In this document: piece after piece, positions 43,242 through 52,538 of the stretch
Layout: the number at the start of each line of letters is the position of its first letter
Numbering within the stretch: the stretch's first letter is position 1
NCBI RefSeq assembly: GCF_001293465.1
Contig: NZ_JSYZ01000020.1
Span: forward strand, 1-62,937
DNA length: 62,937 nt
Direction: 5' to 3'
DNA from: Pseudomonas asplenii
GTDB taxonomy: Bacteria > Pseudomonadota > Gammaproteobacteria > Pseudomonadales > Pseudomonadaceae
Notes under the pieces: model-generated
The model's database searches: none
Seen by the model: the letters and a program-made list of their open reading frames with translations, nothing else
What the model was told of the DNA's origin: nothing
Translations under genes and position numbers: made by a program

Positions 43242-44114
43242 ATGCCCCTACCCGATTTCCTGGCCAGCCACCCGCTGGCCTTTGTTTTTTGCGCACTCAT
43301 CCTCGGCCTGATCGTCGGCAGTTTCATCAACGTCGTCGTCTGGCGCCTGCCGAAAATGCTCGAGCGCGACTGGCGCGCCCAGGCTCATGATGTACTGGGC
43401 CTGCCGCAGGCCGAGCCCGGCACGACCTACAATCTGCTGCTGCCCCACTCCCACTGCCCACACTGCCGCCATCGCATCCGCGCCTGGGAAAACCTGCCCC
43501 TGCTCAGCTATGCCCTGCTGCGCGGCAAATGCTCCAACTGCAAGGCGCCGATCAGCAAGCGCTACCCTCTGACCGAACTGGCCTGTGGCCTGCTGTCGGC
43601 GTTCATCGCCTGGCATTTCGGCTTCGGCTGGCCTGCCGGCTTGCTGCTGGTGCTGACCTGGGGCCTGCTGGCGATGAGCCTGATCGACGCCGACCACCAG
43701 ATACTGCCCGACGCGTTGGTCCTGCCCCTGCTCTGGCTGGGCCTGATCGCCAACCACTTCGCCCTGTTCACCAGCCTGAGCGACGCTCTCTGGGGTGCGG
43801 TCGCCGGCTACCTGAGCCTGTGGTCGGTGTATTGGCTATTCAAGCTGCTGACCGGCAAGGAAGGCATGGGTCATGGTGACTTCAAGCTGCTGGCGATGCT
43901 CGGGGCCTGGGGCGGCTGGCAGATCCTGCCGCTGACGATCCTGCTGTCATCGCTGGTGGGCGCGGTACTGGGGCTGATGCTGTTGCGCCTGCGCAACGCC
44001 CAGACCTCGACGCCAATCCCCTTTGGCCCCTATCTGGCGATTGCCGGCTGGATTGCATTGCTCTGGGGTGGTCAAATAACCACTTCCTATCTGCACTTTG
44101 CCGGCTTCCAATGA
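43242..44114 (+). CDS. pilD: prepilin peptidase / N-methyltransferase PilD
   Basis: A 290-residue polytopic aspartyl protease that cleaves and N-methylates prepilins and type II pseudopilins. The zinc cysteines C72, C75, C97 and C100 and the catalytic D149 (SLIDADH) and D213 (GHGDFKL) fall at exactly the numbered positions described for P. aeruginosa PilD. About eight helices are visible. It follows pilC by 3 bases and overlaps coaE by 4. Confidence 0.97.
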   Translation: MPLPDFLASHPLAFVFCALILGLIVGSFINVVVWRLPKMLERDWRAQAHDVLGLPQAEPGTTYNLLLPHSHCPHCRHRIRAWENLPLLSYALLRGKCSNCKAPISKRYPLTELACGLLSAFIAWHFGFGWPAGLLLVLTWGLLAMSLIDADHQILPDALVLPLLWLGLIANHFALFTSLSDALWGAVAGYLSLWSVYWLFKLLTGKEGMGHGDFKLLAMLGAWGGWQILPLTILLSSLVGAVLGLMLLRLRNAQTSTPIPFGPYLAIAGWIALLWGGQITTSYLHFAGFQ

Positions 44115-44734
44115 CCACACCCGCGACAAAACCCTGGATCCTCGGCCTGACCGGCGGCATCGGCAGCGGCAAGAGCGCCGCCGCCCAGCACTTCATAGAC
44201 CTGGGCATCCACGCCGTGGATGCCGACCACGCCGCCCGCTGGGTGGTGGAACCGGGGCGTCCGGCGCTGCTGAAGATCGCCGAGCACTTTGGCCCCGGCG
44301 TGCTGCAGGCCGACGGCCAGCTGGACCGGAGCGCCCTGCGCCGGCTGATTTTCGCGGACGCCGAACAGCGGCGCTGGCTCGAAGCGCTGCTGCATCCACT
44401 GATTGCCGCGGAGATCGCCAGCCACCTGGCCAAGGCACAGTCGCCCTACGCGATCCAGGTCTCACCGCTGCTGATCGAGTCCGGCCAATACGCCACCACC
44501 CAGCGCGTGCTGGTGATCGATGCGCCGCAAGCGCTGCAGGTCGAGCGCACCCTGCTGCGCGACCAGACCAGCGAGGAGCAGGTTCAGGCCATTCTCAAGG
44601 CCCAGGCCAGCCGCGAGGAGCGCCTGAAATACGCCGATGACGTCCTGGTCAACGACCGCGACCTCGCCTGGCTGCACAGCGAAGTCGAGCGCCTGCACAA
44701 CTTCTACCTGACCTTACAAGGAGGCCGAACATGA
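44111..44734 (+). CDS. coaE: dephospho-CoA kinase
   Basis: A 207-residue P-loop kinase for the last step of coenzyme A synthesis. The Walker A GGIGSGKS sits near residues 15-22, and VDADHAARWVV and LLIESGQY match the family. The ATG overlaps the pilD stop (ATGA), so translation is coupled. This pilD-coaE-yacG order is conserved in gammaproteobacteria. Confidence 0.96.
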   Translation: MTTPATKPWILGLTGGIGSGKSAAAQHFIDLGIHAVDADHAARWVVEPGRPALLKIAEHFGPGVLQADGQLDRSALRRLIFADAEQRRWLEALLHPLIAAEIASHLAKAQSPYAIQVSPLLIESGQYATTQRVLVIDAPQALQVERTLLRDQTSEEQVQAILKAQASREERLKYADDVLVNDRDLAWLHSEVERLHNFYLTLQGGRT

Positions 44735-44934
44735 GCCAGCCCCTGACCGTCGAATGCCCAACCTGCGGAGCCCCCGTGGAATGGAAGGCGACCAATACCA
44801 ACCGGCCGTTCTGCTCAGACCGCTGCAAGCTGATCGACCTGGGCGCCTGGGCGGCCGAAGAGCACAAGATCCCGGTCGCCCCGGATGCCGAGGACGAGCT
44901 GTTCTCCGAAGAACTGTCGCCGCGCACTCACTGA
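44731..44934 (+). CDS. yacG: DNA gyrase inhibitor YacG
   Basis: A 67-residue zinc-finger protein. Four Cys in CPTC...CSDRC (C9, C12, C28, C32) bind zinc, followed by the conserved KLIDLGAW segment and an acidic tail. It overlaps coaE by 4 bases. YacG binds GyrB and inhibits gyrase in E. coli. Confidence 0.95.
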   Translation: MSQPLTVECPTCGAPVEWKATNTNRPFCSDRCKLIDLGAWAAEEHKIPVAPDAEDELFSEELSPRTH

Positions 44935-44945
44935 TCGCAACGGGA

Positions 44946-45161
44946 TCAGGGCCGCATGAAGCCATAATCCTGATCGTCATCGAGGTTTTCGGCGAGAAAC
45001 TGCAGCTCGTCGGCCAGATCCTCGGCACTGCGCACCGCCTTGCTCTGCTGCACCACCGCACTGAGCAGGGCGCGCAGCCCCAACCCCGGCTCGAAGCCTG
45101 CCGCCTGTGCCGCATCCAGACTGGCCCGCACTTCCTGACGCGCCCATTCGTACACACTCAT
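44946..45161 (-). CDS. small conserved hypothetical protein
   Basis: A 71-residue helical protein (MSVYEWARQEVRASLDAAQAAG ...), acidic at its end (LDDDQDYGF). The ATG at 45161 has GGGGAGG upstream; longer frames have none. There is no signal peptide or membrane helix. It converges on yacG and follows the CbiM-like permease gene. I do not recognise its function. Confidence 0.75.
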   Translation of the reverse strand: MSVYEWARQEVRASLDAAQAAGFEPGLGLRALLSAVVQQSKAVRSAEDLADELQFLAENLDDDQDYGFMRP

Positions 45162-45228
45162 CACTGCGCCCCTCCCCGGGTGTTTTTCCCAGCATGAGCG
45201 CCTGGCGAAGCGGGTCATTTGATGCAGA

Positions 45229-45927
45229 TCAACGGGAGTTTCCGGGCGGCTCGTTGTCCTTCCACGGCGCCGACAGATAGCGCGTGCGGTTGAAGGTCTC
45301 CAGCCACTCCGGGCAGAACACCACCAATGCACTGACCACCATGCCGTTGATAAAGGCCTCGGGAAAGATGATCAGCCAGAGGTAGCCGATGAAATCCTCC
45401 AGCCACTCCGGCATCGCGAAACGCTCGTCGAACCATAGCAGGGCCAGGCTCGACAGCAGGCACAGCAACGCCGCCAGAGCCGCGGCGAAGAACCCCGAGC
45501 AGAAGATGTAGACGAAGGGATTGCGTGGCTGGGCACGCTCGACCAGCATCGCACAGGCCTCGGTGACCAGTACCGGCAGCAGGATCAGCAGCGTACCGTT
45601 GACGCCCAGCGCCGCCACGTCCTGCCGTCCCAGCAGCACCAGCCCGAGTTGCGCGGCCAGGGCACCGACGATCGCCAACGGCCAATCGAGCAGCAGAGTG
45701 ACCGCAGTCAGGCCGATGAAGTGATAGGACACGCCGGTGTCGAAATCACGACGCAGCAGCCAGAGCAGGAACAGGCCGAACACGGTACCGAACAGCAGGT
45801 GTTGACGGCGACTGTCAGTGAACAGCTCGACCCAGGGCGAACGCCAGATCGCCCACAACACCGCCGGCAGATAGATCAGCCAGCCGATGAACAGGCTGGT
45901 AGGCGACAGCAATTGCGCACTGATCAT
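45229..45927 (-). CDS. CbiM-like energy-coupling factor transporter permease family protein
   Basis: A 232-residue membrane protein with about six helices, including YLPAVLWAIWRSPW and HFIGLTAVTLLLDWPLAIVGALAAQLGL, the latter resembling the CbiM/ThiW-type substrate-binding fold. The metal-binding N-terminal Met-His-Ile of true CbiM is absent (it begins MISAQLLS), so cobalt or nickel uptake is doubtful. No ATPase or EcfT genes are adjacent. Start at ATG 45927, GAGG 5 bases upstream. Confidence 0.8.
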   Translation of the reverse strand: MISAQLLSPTSLFIGWLIYLPAVLWAIWRSPWVELFTDSRRQHLLFGTVFGLFLLWLLRRDFDTGVSYHFIGLTAVTLLLDWPLAIVGALAAQLGLVLLGRQDVAALGVNGTLLILLPVLVTEACAMLVERAQPRNPFVYIFCSGFFAAALAALLCLLSSLALLWFDERFAMPEWLEDFIGYLWLIIFPEAFINGMVVSALVVFCPEWLETFNRTRYLSAPWKDNEPPGNSR

Positions 45928-46057
45928 AAGCACCTCTGCGTCACACCCGGAACTCCCTGCCTGGATAGGCCCTACAGTCTACACGGGTAATACCGCGCCC
46001 GGAGAAAGTCCCCCGGGCCACTTCCTGCTGTCATGATTTCAACGCTAAGCTTGGGCC

Positions 46058-46687
46058 ATGGACGACTCGGATTTCTTACGCTTGCTGACCATCCAGGCCG
46101 AGCAAGCCAACACGTTTCTTTCCAATGCCCGCAAATGGGAGCGTGAGCGTTGGGTCTGCCAGCGCCTGCTACAAGGGCTGAACGTGCCCTACCGGAACGA
46201 GGACTTCCACCCCGCCGGCCAGGAGCCGCCGGATGTGCTGTTTCGCGATGCCCGCTTCGAGGTGTTCTTCGTTCTCGACGAAGGCCGTCGCCTCAATGAC
46301 GAATGGCGCGAGGAGCTGCAACGCCGCCGCAGCGCCTTCTCCCTGAGCCAGCTGGTGCGCCGCGAGGCAAAGCCGCGGCGTATCCCCGCCTCCGAGCTGC
46401 TGTTGCGCCTGGCACCGACCCTGCGCAAGAAATCCCACAACTACAAGGAGCGCGGCCTGGACCTCAGCGAGCTGGACATCATCGCCTTCGCCAGCCTGAA
46501 GCGCGAGGTCCTCGACCTCAACAGCCACTTCCCCCCGCCCACCGAATACCTGCGCCAGGGCTGGCGCTCGCTGTCACTGGTGGGACCGACCTTCGCCCGG
46601 GTGCTGTTCGCCCACCCGGATGCGCCCGACTTCCTGCGTGGCAACCTGGGGCGCAGCATCGTCTTCGATGTGGGTATCAGCCTGTAG
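46058..46687 (+). CDS. DUF1780 family protein
   Basis: A 209-residue cytoplasmic protein of the DUF1780 family, conserved in Pseudomonas at this place. The N-terminal EQANTFLSNARKWERERWVCQRLL and the strand-rich region with DVLFRDARFEVFFVLDEGRR are typical. The PDVLF...FEVFF layout resembles a restriction-enzyme-like core, but a clean catalytic set is not certain. Biochemical function unknown. Confidence 0.87.
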   Translation: MDDSDFLRLLTIQAEQANTFLSNARKWERERWVCQRLLQGLNVPYRNEDFHPAGQEPPDVLFRDARFEVFFVLDEGRRLNDEWREELQRRRSAFSLSQLVRREAKPRRIPASELLLRLAPTLRKKSHNYKERGLDLSELDIIAFASLKREVLDLNSHFPPPTEYLRQGWRSLSLVGPTFARVLFAHPDAPDFLRGNLGRSIVFDVGISL

Positions 46688-46708
46688 GTTTGTGACGAAA
46701 TTGCCCGC

Positions 46709-46736
46709 CTGAATGATACAAAGCGTTATCATTCAG
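46709..46736. repeat. 10-bp inverted repeat upstream of the DUF3094 leader
   Basis: CTGAATGATA and TATCATTCA(G) form a perfect 10-bp dyad with an 8-base spacer, 22 bases after the DUF1780 stop. It may be an operator for the DUF3094/ndh transcript or the end of the DUF1780 one. It has partial likeness to AT-rich regulator sites but no clear assignment. Confidence 0.55.
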
Positions 46737-46770
46737 CCAATACGACGAACCTGCCCAGCAGGTGGCTATG

Positions 46771-46835
46771 CTCAGGTAAACGCTGCGGGATTACCCCTGT
46801 AGCGTTTACACACTCGGTAACGTCTACCTGAGGAG
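46771..46835 (+). promoter_or_regulatory. nested stem leader covering the DUF3094 ribosome site
   Basis: CTCAGGTA (46771-46778) pairs with TACCTGAG (46825-46832), and inside it AACGCT (46779-46784) pairs with AGCGTT (46801-46806). The outer stem includes the first bases of AGGAGA, the Shine-Dalgarno of the next gene, so folding could block translation. An alternative longer inner stem (GTAAACGCT/AGCGTTTAC) competes with the outer one. Confidence 0.5.
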
Positions 46836-46845
46836 ACCTTCTTTT

Positions 46846-47019
46846 ATGAGCAGCCGCCTGAACCCGGAAGACCAGAAGCATGTCGAAGAGTACCTGCAAC
46901 TTTCCCAACACCAGGTCGAGCGCCGGCCCTTTCGGCCGTGGATGCTCCTGGTGGTGGTGCTCGTCGCGGTGATCGGCCTGGGCCTGTTGAGCCGCCTCCT
47001 GAGTTATCTGGCGCTATGA
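46846..47019 (+). CDS. DUF3094 family single-span membrane protein
   Basis: A 57-residue protein starting at ATG 46846 with AGGAGA upstream. A charged N-terminus (LNPEDQKHVEEYLQL) leads to one membrane helix (MLLVVVLVAVIGLGLLSRLL). The size and sequence match the DUF3094 family found in Pseudomonas next to ndh. Its role is unknown; co-transcription with ndh, 63 bases downstream, is likely. Confidence 0.85.
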   Translation: MSSRLNPEDQKHVEEYLQLSQHQVERRPFRPWMLLVVVLVAVIGLGLLSRLLSYLAL

Positions 47020-47082
47020 GCTGCCTCGCGCTCGCCCGGATAACGCAAGCACAGATTTCCTTTAGCCTTGCGAGATATCCCC

Positions 47083-48390
47083 ATGACCCATCGTATCGTG
47101 ATCGTTGGCGGCGGCGCCGGCGGCCTGGAGTTGGCGACCCGCCTGGGTAAGACTCTGGGTAAACGCGGCACGGCCAGCATCGTGCTGGTCGACGCGAACC
47201 TGACCCACATCTGGAAGCCCCTGCTGCACGAAGTGGCCGCCGGCTCCCTGAACTCTTCGGAAGACGAACTCAACTATGTCGCCCAGGCGAAATGGAACCA
47301 CTTCGAGTTCCAGCTGGGCCGCATGAGCGGGCTCGATCGCACCGGGAAAAAGATCCAGTTGGCGGCGACCTACGACGAAAACGGCGTGGAACTGCTGCCG
47401 GCCCGCGAGCTGGCCTATGACACCCTGGTGATCGCCGTCGGCAGCACCACCAACGACTTCGGCACCCAGGGCGCGGCGCAGCACTGCCTGTTCCTCGACA
47501 CCCGCAAGCAGGCCGAGCGCTTCCACCAGCAATTGCTCAACCACTACCTGCGCGCCCATGCCGGGCAGAACGACGCACCGGAGCAGATGATCAGCGTCGC
47601 CATCGTCGGTGCCGGCGCCACCGGCGTCGAGCTGGCCGCCGAACTGCACAACGCCGCCCATGAACTGGCGGCCTATGGCCTGGACCGGATCAAGCCGGAA
47701 AACATGCATATCACCTTGATCGAAGCCGGTCCACGGGTGTTGCCGGCCCTGCCGGAGCGGATCAGCGGGCCGGTGCACAAGACCCTGGAGAAACTCGGGG
47801 TACGGGTCATGACCAACGCGGCGGTCAGCGAGGTGACCAACGAAAGCCTGATCACCGCCGATGGCCAGGTGATTCCGGCCAGCCTGAAAGTCTGGGCGGC
47901 CGGTATCCGCGCGCCCGGCTTCCTCAAGGAGATCGACGGGCTGGAGACCAACCGGATCAACCAGCTCCAGGTCCTGCCGACCCTGCAGACCACCCGTGAC
48001 GAGAACATCTTCGCCTTTGGCGACTGCGCGGCCTGCCCACAGCCTGGCAGCGACCGCAATGTACCGCCGCGCGCGCAAGCGGCCCACCAGCAGGCATCGC
48101 TGCTGGCCAAGTCATTGAAACAACGGGTCGAGGGCAAGGTCGGAGCGCTTCCGGAGTATCGCTACACCGACTATGGCTCGCTGATTTCGCTGTCGCGCTT
48201 CTCGGCCGTAGGCAACCTGATGGGCAACCTGACCGGTAGCGTGATGCTGGAAGGCTGGCTGGCGCGGATGTTCTATGTGTCGCTATACCGCATGCACCAG
48301 ATGGCGCTGTATGGCACCTTCCGTACGCTGATGTTGATGCTGGGAAGCCGGATTGGGCGCGGGACGGATCCGCGGTTGAAGCTGCACTGA
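47083..48390 (+). CDS. ndh: type II NADH:quinone oxidoreductase
   Basis: A 435-residue FAD-dependent, non-proton-pumping NADH dehydrogenase. Two Rossmann motifs are visible, IVGGGAGGLELA (FAD) and IVGAGATGVELA (NADH), plus the FGDCAAC FAD motif and a C-terminal amphipathic membrane anchor region (from about GWLARMFYVSLYRMHQ). The ATG at 47083 gives MTHRIVIVGG; its ribosome site is weak. Confidence 0.95.
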   Translation: MTHRIVIVGGGAGGLELATRLGKTLGKRGTASIVLVDANLTHIWKPLLHEVAAGSLNSSEDELNYVAQAKWNHFEFQLGRMSGLDRTGKKIQLAATYDENGVELLPARELAYDTLVIAVGSTTNDFGTQGAAQHCLFLDTRKQAERFHQQLLNHYLRAHAGQNDAPEQMISVAIVGAGATGVELAAELHNAAHELAAYGLDRIKPENMHITLIEAGPRVLPALPERISGPVHKTLEKLGVRVMTNAAVSEVTNESLITADGQVIPASLKVWAAGIRAPGFLKEIDGLETNRINQLQVLPTLQTTRDENIFAFGDCAACPQPGSDRNVPPRAQAAHQQASLLAKSLKQRVEGKVGALPEYRYTDYGSLISLSRFSAVGNLMGNLTGSVMLEGWLARMFYVSLYRMHQMALYGTFRTLMLMLGSRIGRGTDPRLKLH

Positions 48391-48474
48391 GTCCATTGGA
48401 GTCCCACGGGTTGCGCTTGCTGCGAGGCTGGCAGCCAAGCGCAGCCCATGGCTCCTGGATGTCTACAAAAGTAT

Positions 48475-49296
48475 CTATCCGACCTTTTTCATCTTTTCAG
48501 TATGAAGCGCATAGTCCGCTCCCACGCCAGGGCAGGGCAACAGGACAACAAGTGATTTCAACAGTCGGCAGACTCTTGCCTTCAGCAGAATCTTCGCGAG
48601 CGTCCGCTTGATCGATGAAACATCATTTCTGAAGAAAAGTATAAAGCCGCCACTAACCACAAAAGAATAGCCATGTTTATTGGCGATCAGCTCAATAGCC
48701 TGATGGCTATAAAAGAAGATATGCTGCCCTGAATCAGGAGTAAGGTACCACCACTCCTCTGCCTGACCGGCATAGAGCTCCGTACTGAGCAGGACGAATC
48801 TCGATTTATATTTGAAAATATCCTCAAGATCCTCAGCAGGATTAGCAAAGTGCTCCATTACCTCGAAGCCGAGCACCAGATCGGGTGTTTCGAAATCAGG
48901 ATCAGTAAATCCTTGCGCATAGTTAGGAGAGGCATACCGATCTTTGACGTAGCAATTCAGTCCATGATCGCGCAACAACCGGCAAAGCAAGCCATCACCT
49001 CCGCCCATATCGATAACGTTCCTGACACCGAATAGTCTTGAAATGACATAGCAGGCTGCCCAATTGTGAATGTTGCGCTGCGCTGCTCCCGTATCCAGGC
49101 TCGACAGGTTTTTCCCGTATGCCTCACCCAACCAGTAAGCTGGTTCAGTTTGCAATGAGTGGCATTCGGTGCACTTGAAATAGTCGACTTCGTATTTTTG
49201 CAATAGGGTCGATTTGAATACTCGCTGTAGCAGGCCATGACAAAGCCGACATTGCCCTGCCGTCGACACCGCTGCCTTGAGAGATTGATTCTGCAT
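48475..49296 (-). CDS. SAM-dependent methyltransferase with N-terminal zinc motif
   Basis: A 273-residue class I methyltransferase. The SAM loop is VIDMGGGDGLLCRLL and the post-II region is LVLGFEVMEHF. An N-terminal pair of CxxC motifs (CRLC, CTEC) matches the zinc-binding region of sugar C/O-methyltransferases (Methyltransf_13-like). Start at ATG 49296, preceded by GGAG. More AT-rich than ndh beside it, and last on the polysaccharide strand, so it probably methylates a sugar or caps the chain. The acceptor is unknown. Confidence 0.83.
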   Translation of the reverse strand: MQNQSLKAAVSTAGQCRLCHGLLQRVFKSTLLQKYEVDYFKCTECHSLQTEPAYWLGEAYGKNLSSLDTGAAQRNIHNWAACYVISRLFGVRNVIDMGGGDGLLCRLLRDHGLNCYVKDRYASPNYAQGFTDPDFETPDLVLGFEVMEHFANPAEDLEDIFKYKSRFVLLSTELYAGQAEEWWYLTPDSGQHIFFYSHQAIELIANKHGYSFVVSGGFILFFRNDVSSIKRTLAKILLKARVCRLLKSLVVLLPCPGVGADYALHTEKMKKVG

Positions 49297-49392
49297 TTGA
49301 CTCCACGCCCATTGTAAGTAGATAGACGATAACACTCAGGTTCCCCGATACGGAGGAGTAGCAAGACTTCCGCTGCCTATCTCATCCACATG

Positions 49393-50352
49393 TCACATCC
49401 GCCTTTCTGAAAAGTCCTTAGCTGTCAGTGCCAAGGCACTATCGACACTTACCTTGGGCACCCAGCCGAGCAAGGCCCTGTTTTTATCGATATCCACCTG
49501 CAGTGATCCGAACAGGCGCTGGGAGAGCGCCGCCTTTCCCAATGCCTTAGCCAGAGCCGTCAACAGCCATACAGGGATCGGCATAAGTCTCGCCGGCTTG
49601 CCAAGCGCCGTCCCCAGGCGCCGCAGAAGCGAAGTGGTCGATAGGTCTTCACCATCACTCGCCAGAAATACCTGATTGGCAGCAGCCGGGTGGTCGATGC
49701 ACGTCACGATGAGATCAACCAGATTTTCCAGGGCGACCAGGCTTCTCTTATTGGTGATAGCTCCAAACGGCAAGGGAAAGCCTTTCTCCAACCAGGCCAT
49801 CATGGTCCGGAAATTGGCCTTTACCCCAGGCCCATAGACCAGGACAGGACGAATGATAACGACCTCCATGCCTGTCTCCTCCGCTATCGCCAACAGCCCC
49901 TGTTCGGCTTCCAGTTTGGAAACCCCATAGGCCCCCTGAGGAGCCGGAATGTCGTCGGCACGATAAGGCCTCCCCGGTAACGTACCCTCTCCATTGACCT
50001 TGATCGAACTGATAAACACGAACCGCTTGACCCCTGCCAGGGCGGCATCACGGGCGAGAGCCAGCGTGCCCCTGGTATTGACCTTGCGAAACTCGTCCAG
50101 CGCCTCGGGCCCCTCTCCATTCATGATATGCACGCGAGCCGCCGCGTGAATCATGACGTCAACTCCGAGCAGATCAGGTCCCGTGAAAAGAAGACTGTCC
50201 TGCTTTCCTATGACCTGGGCCACCGACTCGGGGATCCGACCGCTGCACTTGCGAACACCGGCAATTACCCGGCAATCGGTAGTACGACTCAAGTGCTGCA
50301 AGACCGCGCCGCCGACAAAACCAGTTCCACCGGTAAGGAAAACCGTAGGCAT
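49393..50352 (-). CDS. NAD-dependent epimerase/dehydratase, WbpV-like
   Basis: A 319-residue short-chain dehydrogenase of the extended type: GGTGFVGGAVL nucleotide motif near residue 8, catalytic YGVSK with the Ser of FISSIKVNG, and KRSLVALENLVDLIV. It resembles WbpV/WbjF-type UDP-4-keto-sugar reductases, which make UDP-QuiNAc or UDP-FucNAc precursors before WbpL in other clusters. The ATG at 50352 overlaps the stop of the preceding GT2 gene (TGATG). The exact substrate cannot be fixed from sequence. Confidence 0.83.
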   Translation of the reverse strand: MPTVFLTGGTGFVGGAVLQHLSRTTDCRVIAGVRKCSGRIPESVAQVIGKQDSLLFTGPDLLGVDVMIHAAARVHIMNGEGPEALDEFRKVNTRGTLALARDAALAGVKRFVFISSIKVNGEGTLPGRPYRADDIPAPQGAYGVSKLEAEQGLLAIAEETGMEVVIIRPVLVYGPGVKANFRTMMAWLEKGFPLPFGAITNKRSLVALENLVDLIVTCIDHPAAANQVFLASDGEDLSTTSLLRRLGTALGKPARLMPIPVWLLTALAKALGKAALSQRLFGSLQVDIDKNRALLGWVPKVSVDSALALTAKDFSERRM

Positions 50353-51119
50353 CACGCAGCATCCTTTGGGCGTTTACGTAACTCCCAGAGCTTGAATGGT
50401 AACTTCAGGAGCAGAATTAGCAGATTGGTATACACACCATTGCTTCGGCAAGCACTGACAATCTCCCGGTTCAACCTCAGGCTGCTCCTCAGACCCGCCG
50501 TGCTGGCTCCGCCGGCGCGCATGCGAACCAGTACCTTGTCCAGGTACGAATAACTGAGACGGTGAATAAGGAAGAAACGGACAAAAAACTCGTAATCTGC
50601 TGAAATCCTGTATTGCAAGGCATAGAGACCTACTTTTTGGTAGGCCGCTCTACGGATAAAGCACGCCGGGTGGGGAGGCATCCAGCCAAAACGCAACTTC
50701 CAGGGCGCGAAACGGTTACCCCGATAGAAACGCGTGATTTTCTGAAGATTATCAGCATTGACAAAAACAACATCGCCAAAGACCACGTCACTCCCCGGAT
50801 GAGCCTGAAACACCTCGACCACAGAGGAAATGATCCCCGTTTCCTCATAAAAGTCATCAGAGTTCAGAATACCGACCATATCTCCGCGAGCCAGCGCCAC
50901 TCCCTTGTTCATGGCATCGTAAATGCCCTTGTCCGGCTCGCTGATGTAGGTACTGATACGGTCGCCATATGACTCTACAATCGCCTGAGTGCCATCCGTC
51001 GAGCCGCCATCGACCACGATATACTCAATATCACCATAATCCTGTGCAAGGACGGACTCGATGGTGTCCCTGATCGTAGCCGCGCTGTTATAGCAGACCG
51101 TAATGATTGATAACTTCAA
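50352..51119 (-). CDS. family 2 glycosyltransferase
   Basis: A 255-residue GT-A fold transferase. SIITVCYNSAATIRDTIESVLAQ is the classic N-terminus, YIVVDGGSTDGT the nucleotide region, and GILNSDDFYEE the D-x-D-like metal site. It resembles WcaA/WbbD-type O-antigen enzymes. Lies between manC and the epimerase in one operon. Sugar and linkage unknown. Confidence 0.9.
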   Translation of the reverse strand: MKLSIITVCYNSAATIRDTIESVLAQDYGDIEYIVVDGGSTDGTQAIVESYGDRISTYISEPDKGIYDAMNKGVALARGDMVGILNSDDFYEETGIISSVVEVFQAHPGSDVVFGDVVFVNADNLQKITRFYRGNRFAPWKLRFGWMPPHPACFIRRAAYQKVGLYALQYRISADYEFFVRFFLIHRLSYSYLDKVLVRMRAGGASTAGLRSSLRLNREIVSACRSNGVYTNLLILLLKLPFKLWELRKRPKDAA

Positions 51120-51128
51120 AACTACCTC

Positions 51129-52538
51129 TTACTTACGGCCATAGACATCTTCAAAGCGCACGATATCGTTTTCTCCCAAATAGGAGCCCGATTGGACCTC
51201 GATTAGTTCCAGCGGGATCACTCCAGGGTTTTCCAGCGTATGAACCTGACCGATTGGAATGTAGGTCGACTGGTTCTCAGTAACGAGGTAGGTTTTTTCG
51301 CCATTGGTCACCCTGGCCGTACCGCTGACCACCACCCAGTGTTCTGCACGATGGTGGTGCATTTGCAACGACAGCTTGGCACCTGGTTTCACGGTGATGC
51401 GTTTCACTTGGTAGCGACTGCCCTTATCGATGGAGTCGTACACCCCCCAAGGCCGGTAGACCTCACGATGATCCATCGACTCCCCACGGCCGGCACTTTT
51501 AAGCCTGTCGACAATCTTCTTCACGTCCTGCACACGGTCCTTATGAGCGACCAGGACGGCATCCTTGGTTTCAACGATGACCAGATCATCGACACCCACG
51601 GTACTGACAAGACGACTTTGCGAGTGGATCAGTGTATTGCTTGTCTGCTCGACCAGCACATCGCCATGACACACATTTCCTTGTGCGTCCTTCTGACCGA
51701 CTTCCCACAGGGCCGACCACGAACCGATATCACTCCAACCGGCGTCAAGCGGAAAGACCACGGCATCTTCGGTCTTTTCCATGACGGCATAGTCGATGGA
51801 GTCCGATGGGCAATCGGCAAACGCCTCGCGCCCTACCCGGGTGAAATGCATGTCCTGCATCCCCGCAGCGAGGGCGCTACGGCAAGCAGCGAGAATGTCC
51901 GGGCGGAATTTTTCCAGTTCATCCAGATAGCGACAGGCACGGAACATGAACATGCCACTGTTCCAAAGATAGTGGCCACTGTCCAAATAGGCTTGCGCGG
52001 TCTGCTCATCCGGTTTTTCCACAAAGCGGGCAACCTCAAAACCACCGGTCTCCAGGGTGCTGCCCTTTTCAATGTAGCCATAACCCGTCTCGGCCTGCGT
52101 CGGCACAATACCGAAGGTGACGAGTTTACCGGCAAGTGCCAATGGCATCGCCCGCTCGACACTCTGCTGGAATACCGCCACGTCTCGGATCAGATGATCC
52201 GCAGCCAGCACCAGCAACACGGGATCCTGGCCCTCACTGGTTGCCTGCAGAGCAGCCAGTGCCACGGCAGGCGCGGTATTGCGCCCCATGGGTTCCAGCA
52301 GGATATTGGCATCTTCCAATCCCAGACGTCTCAATTGCTCGGCGGCCAGAAAACGATGCTCTTCGTTACAGATGAGGCTAGGCAAACCCACATCGAGCCC
52401 ATCCAATCGCCTGATCGTGGCTTGCAACATTGACAACTCGGCATCGGCCAGGCAGAGAAATTGCTTGGGATTGAGCTGACGCGACAGCGGCCAGAGGCGG
52501 GAGCCAGAACCACCGGCCATGATTACCGGGATCAACAT
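51129..52538 (-). CDS. manC: bifunctional mannose-1-phosphate guanylyltransferase / mannose-6-phosphate isomerase
   Basis: A 469-residue AlgA/WbpW/ManC-type enzyme that makes GDP-mannose. The pyrophosphorylase signature MAGGSGSRLWPLSR and catalytic VEKPD are at the N-terminal half; the C-terminal cupin isomerase has LQMHHHRAEHWVVVSGTA. It supplies GDP-mannose to the gmd, fcl and mannosyltransferase genes upstream. The phosphomannomutase needed before it is not in this window (algC elsewhere is expected). Confidence 0.95.
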   Translation of the reverse strand: MLIPVIMAGGSGSRLWPLSRQLNPKQFLCLADAELSMLQATIRRLDGLDVGLPSLICNEEHRFLAAEQLRRLGLEDANILLEPMGRNTAPAVALAALQATSEGQDPVLLVLAADHLIRDVAVFQQSVERAMPLALAGKLVTFGIVPTQAETGYGYIEKGSTLETGGFEVARFVEKPDEQTAQAYLDSGHYLWNSGMFMFRACRYLDELEKFRPDILAACRSALAAGMQDMHFTRVGREAFADCPSDSIDYAVMEKTEDAVVFPLDAGWSDIGSWSALWEVGQKDAQGNVCHGDVLVEQTSNTLIHSQSRLVSTVGVDDLVIVETKDAVLVAHKDRVQDVKKIVDRLKSAGRGESMDHREVYRPWGVYDSIDKGSRYQVKRITVKPGAKLSLQMHHHRAEHWVVVSGTARVTNGEKTYLVTENQSTYIPIGQVHTLENPGVIPLELIEVQSGSYLGENDIVRFEDVYGRK

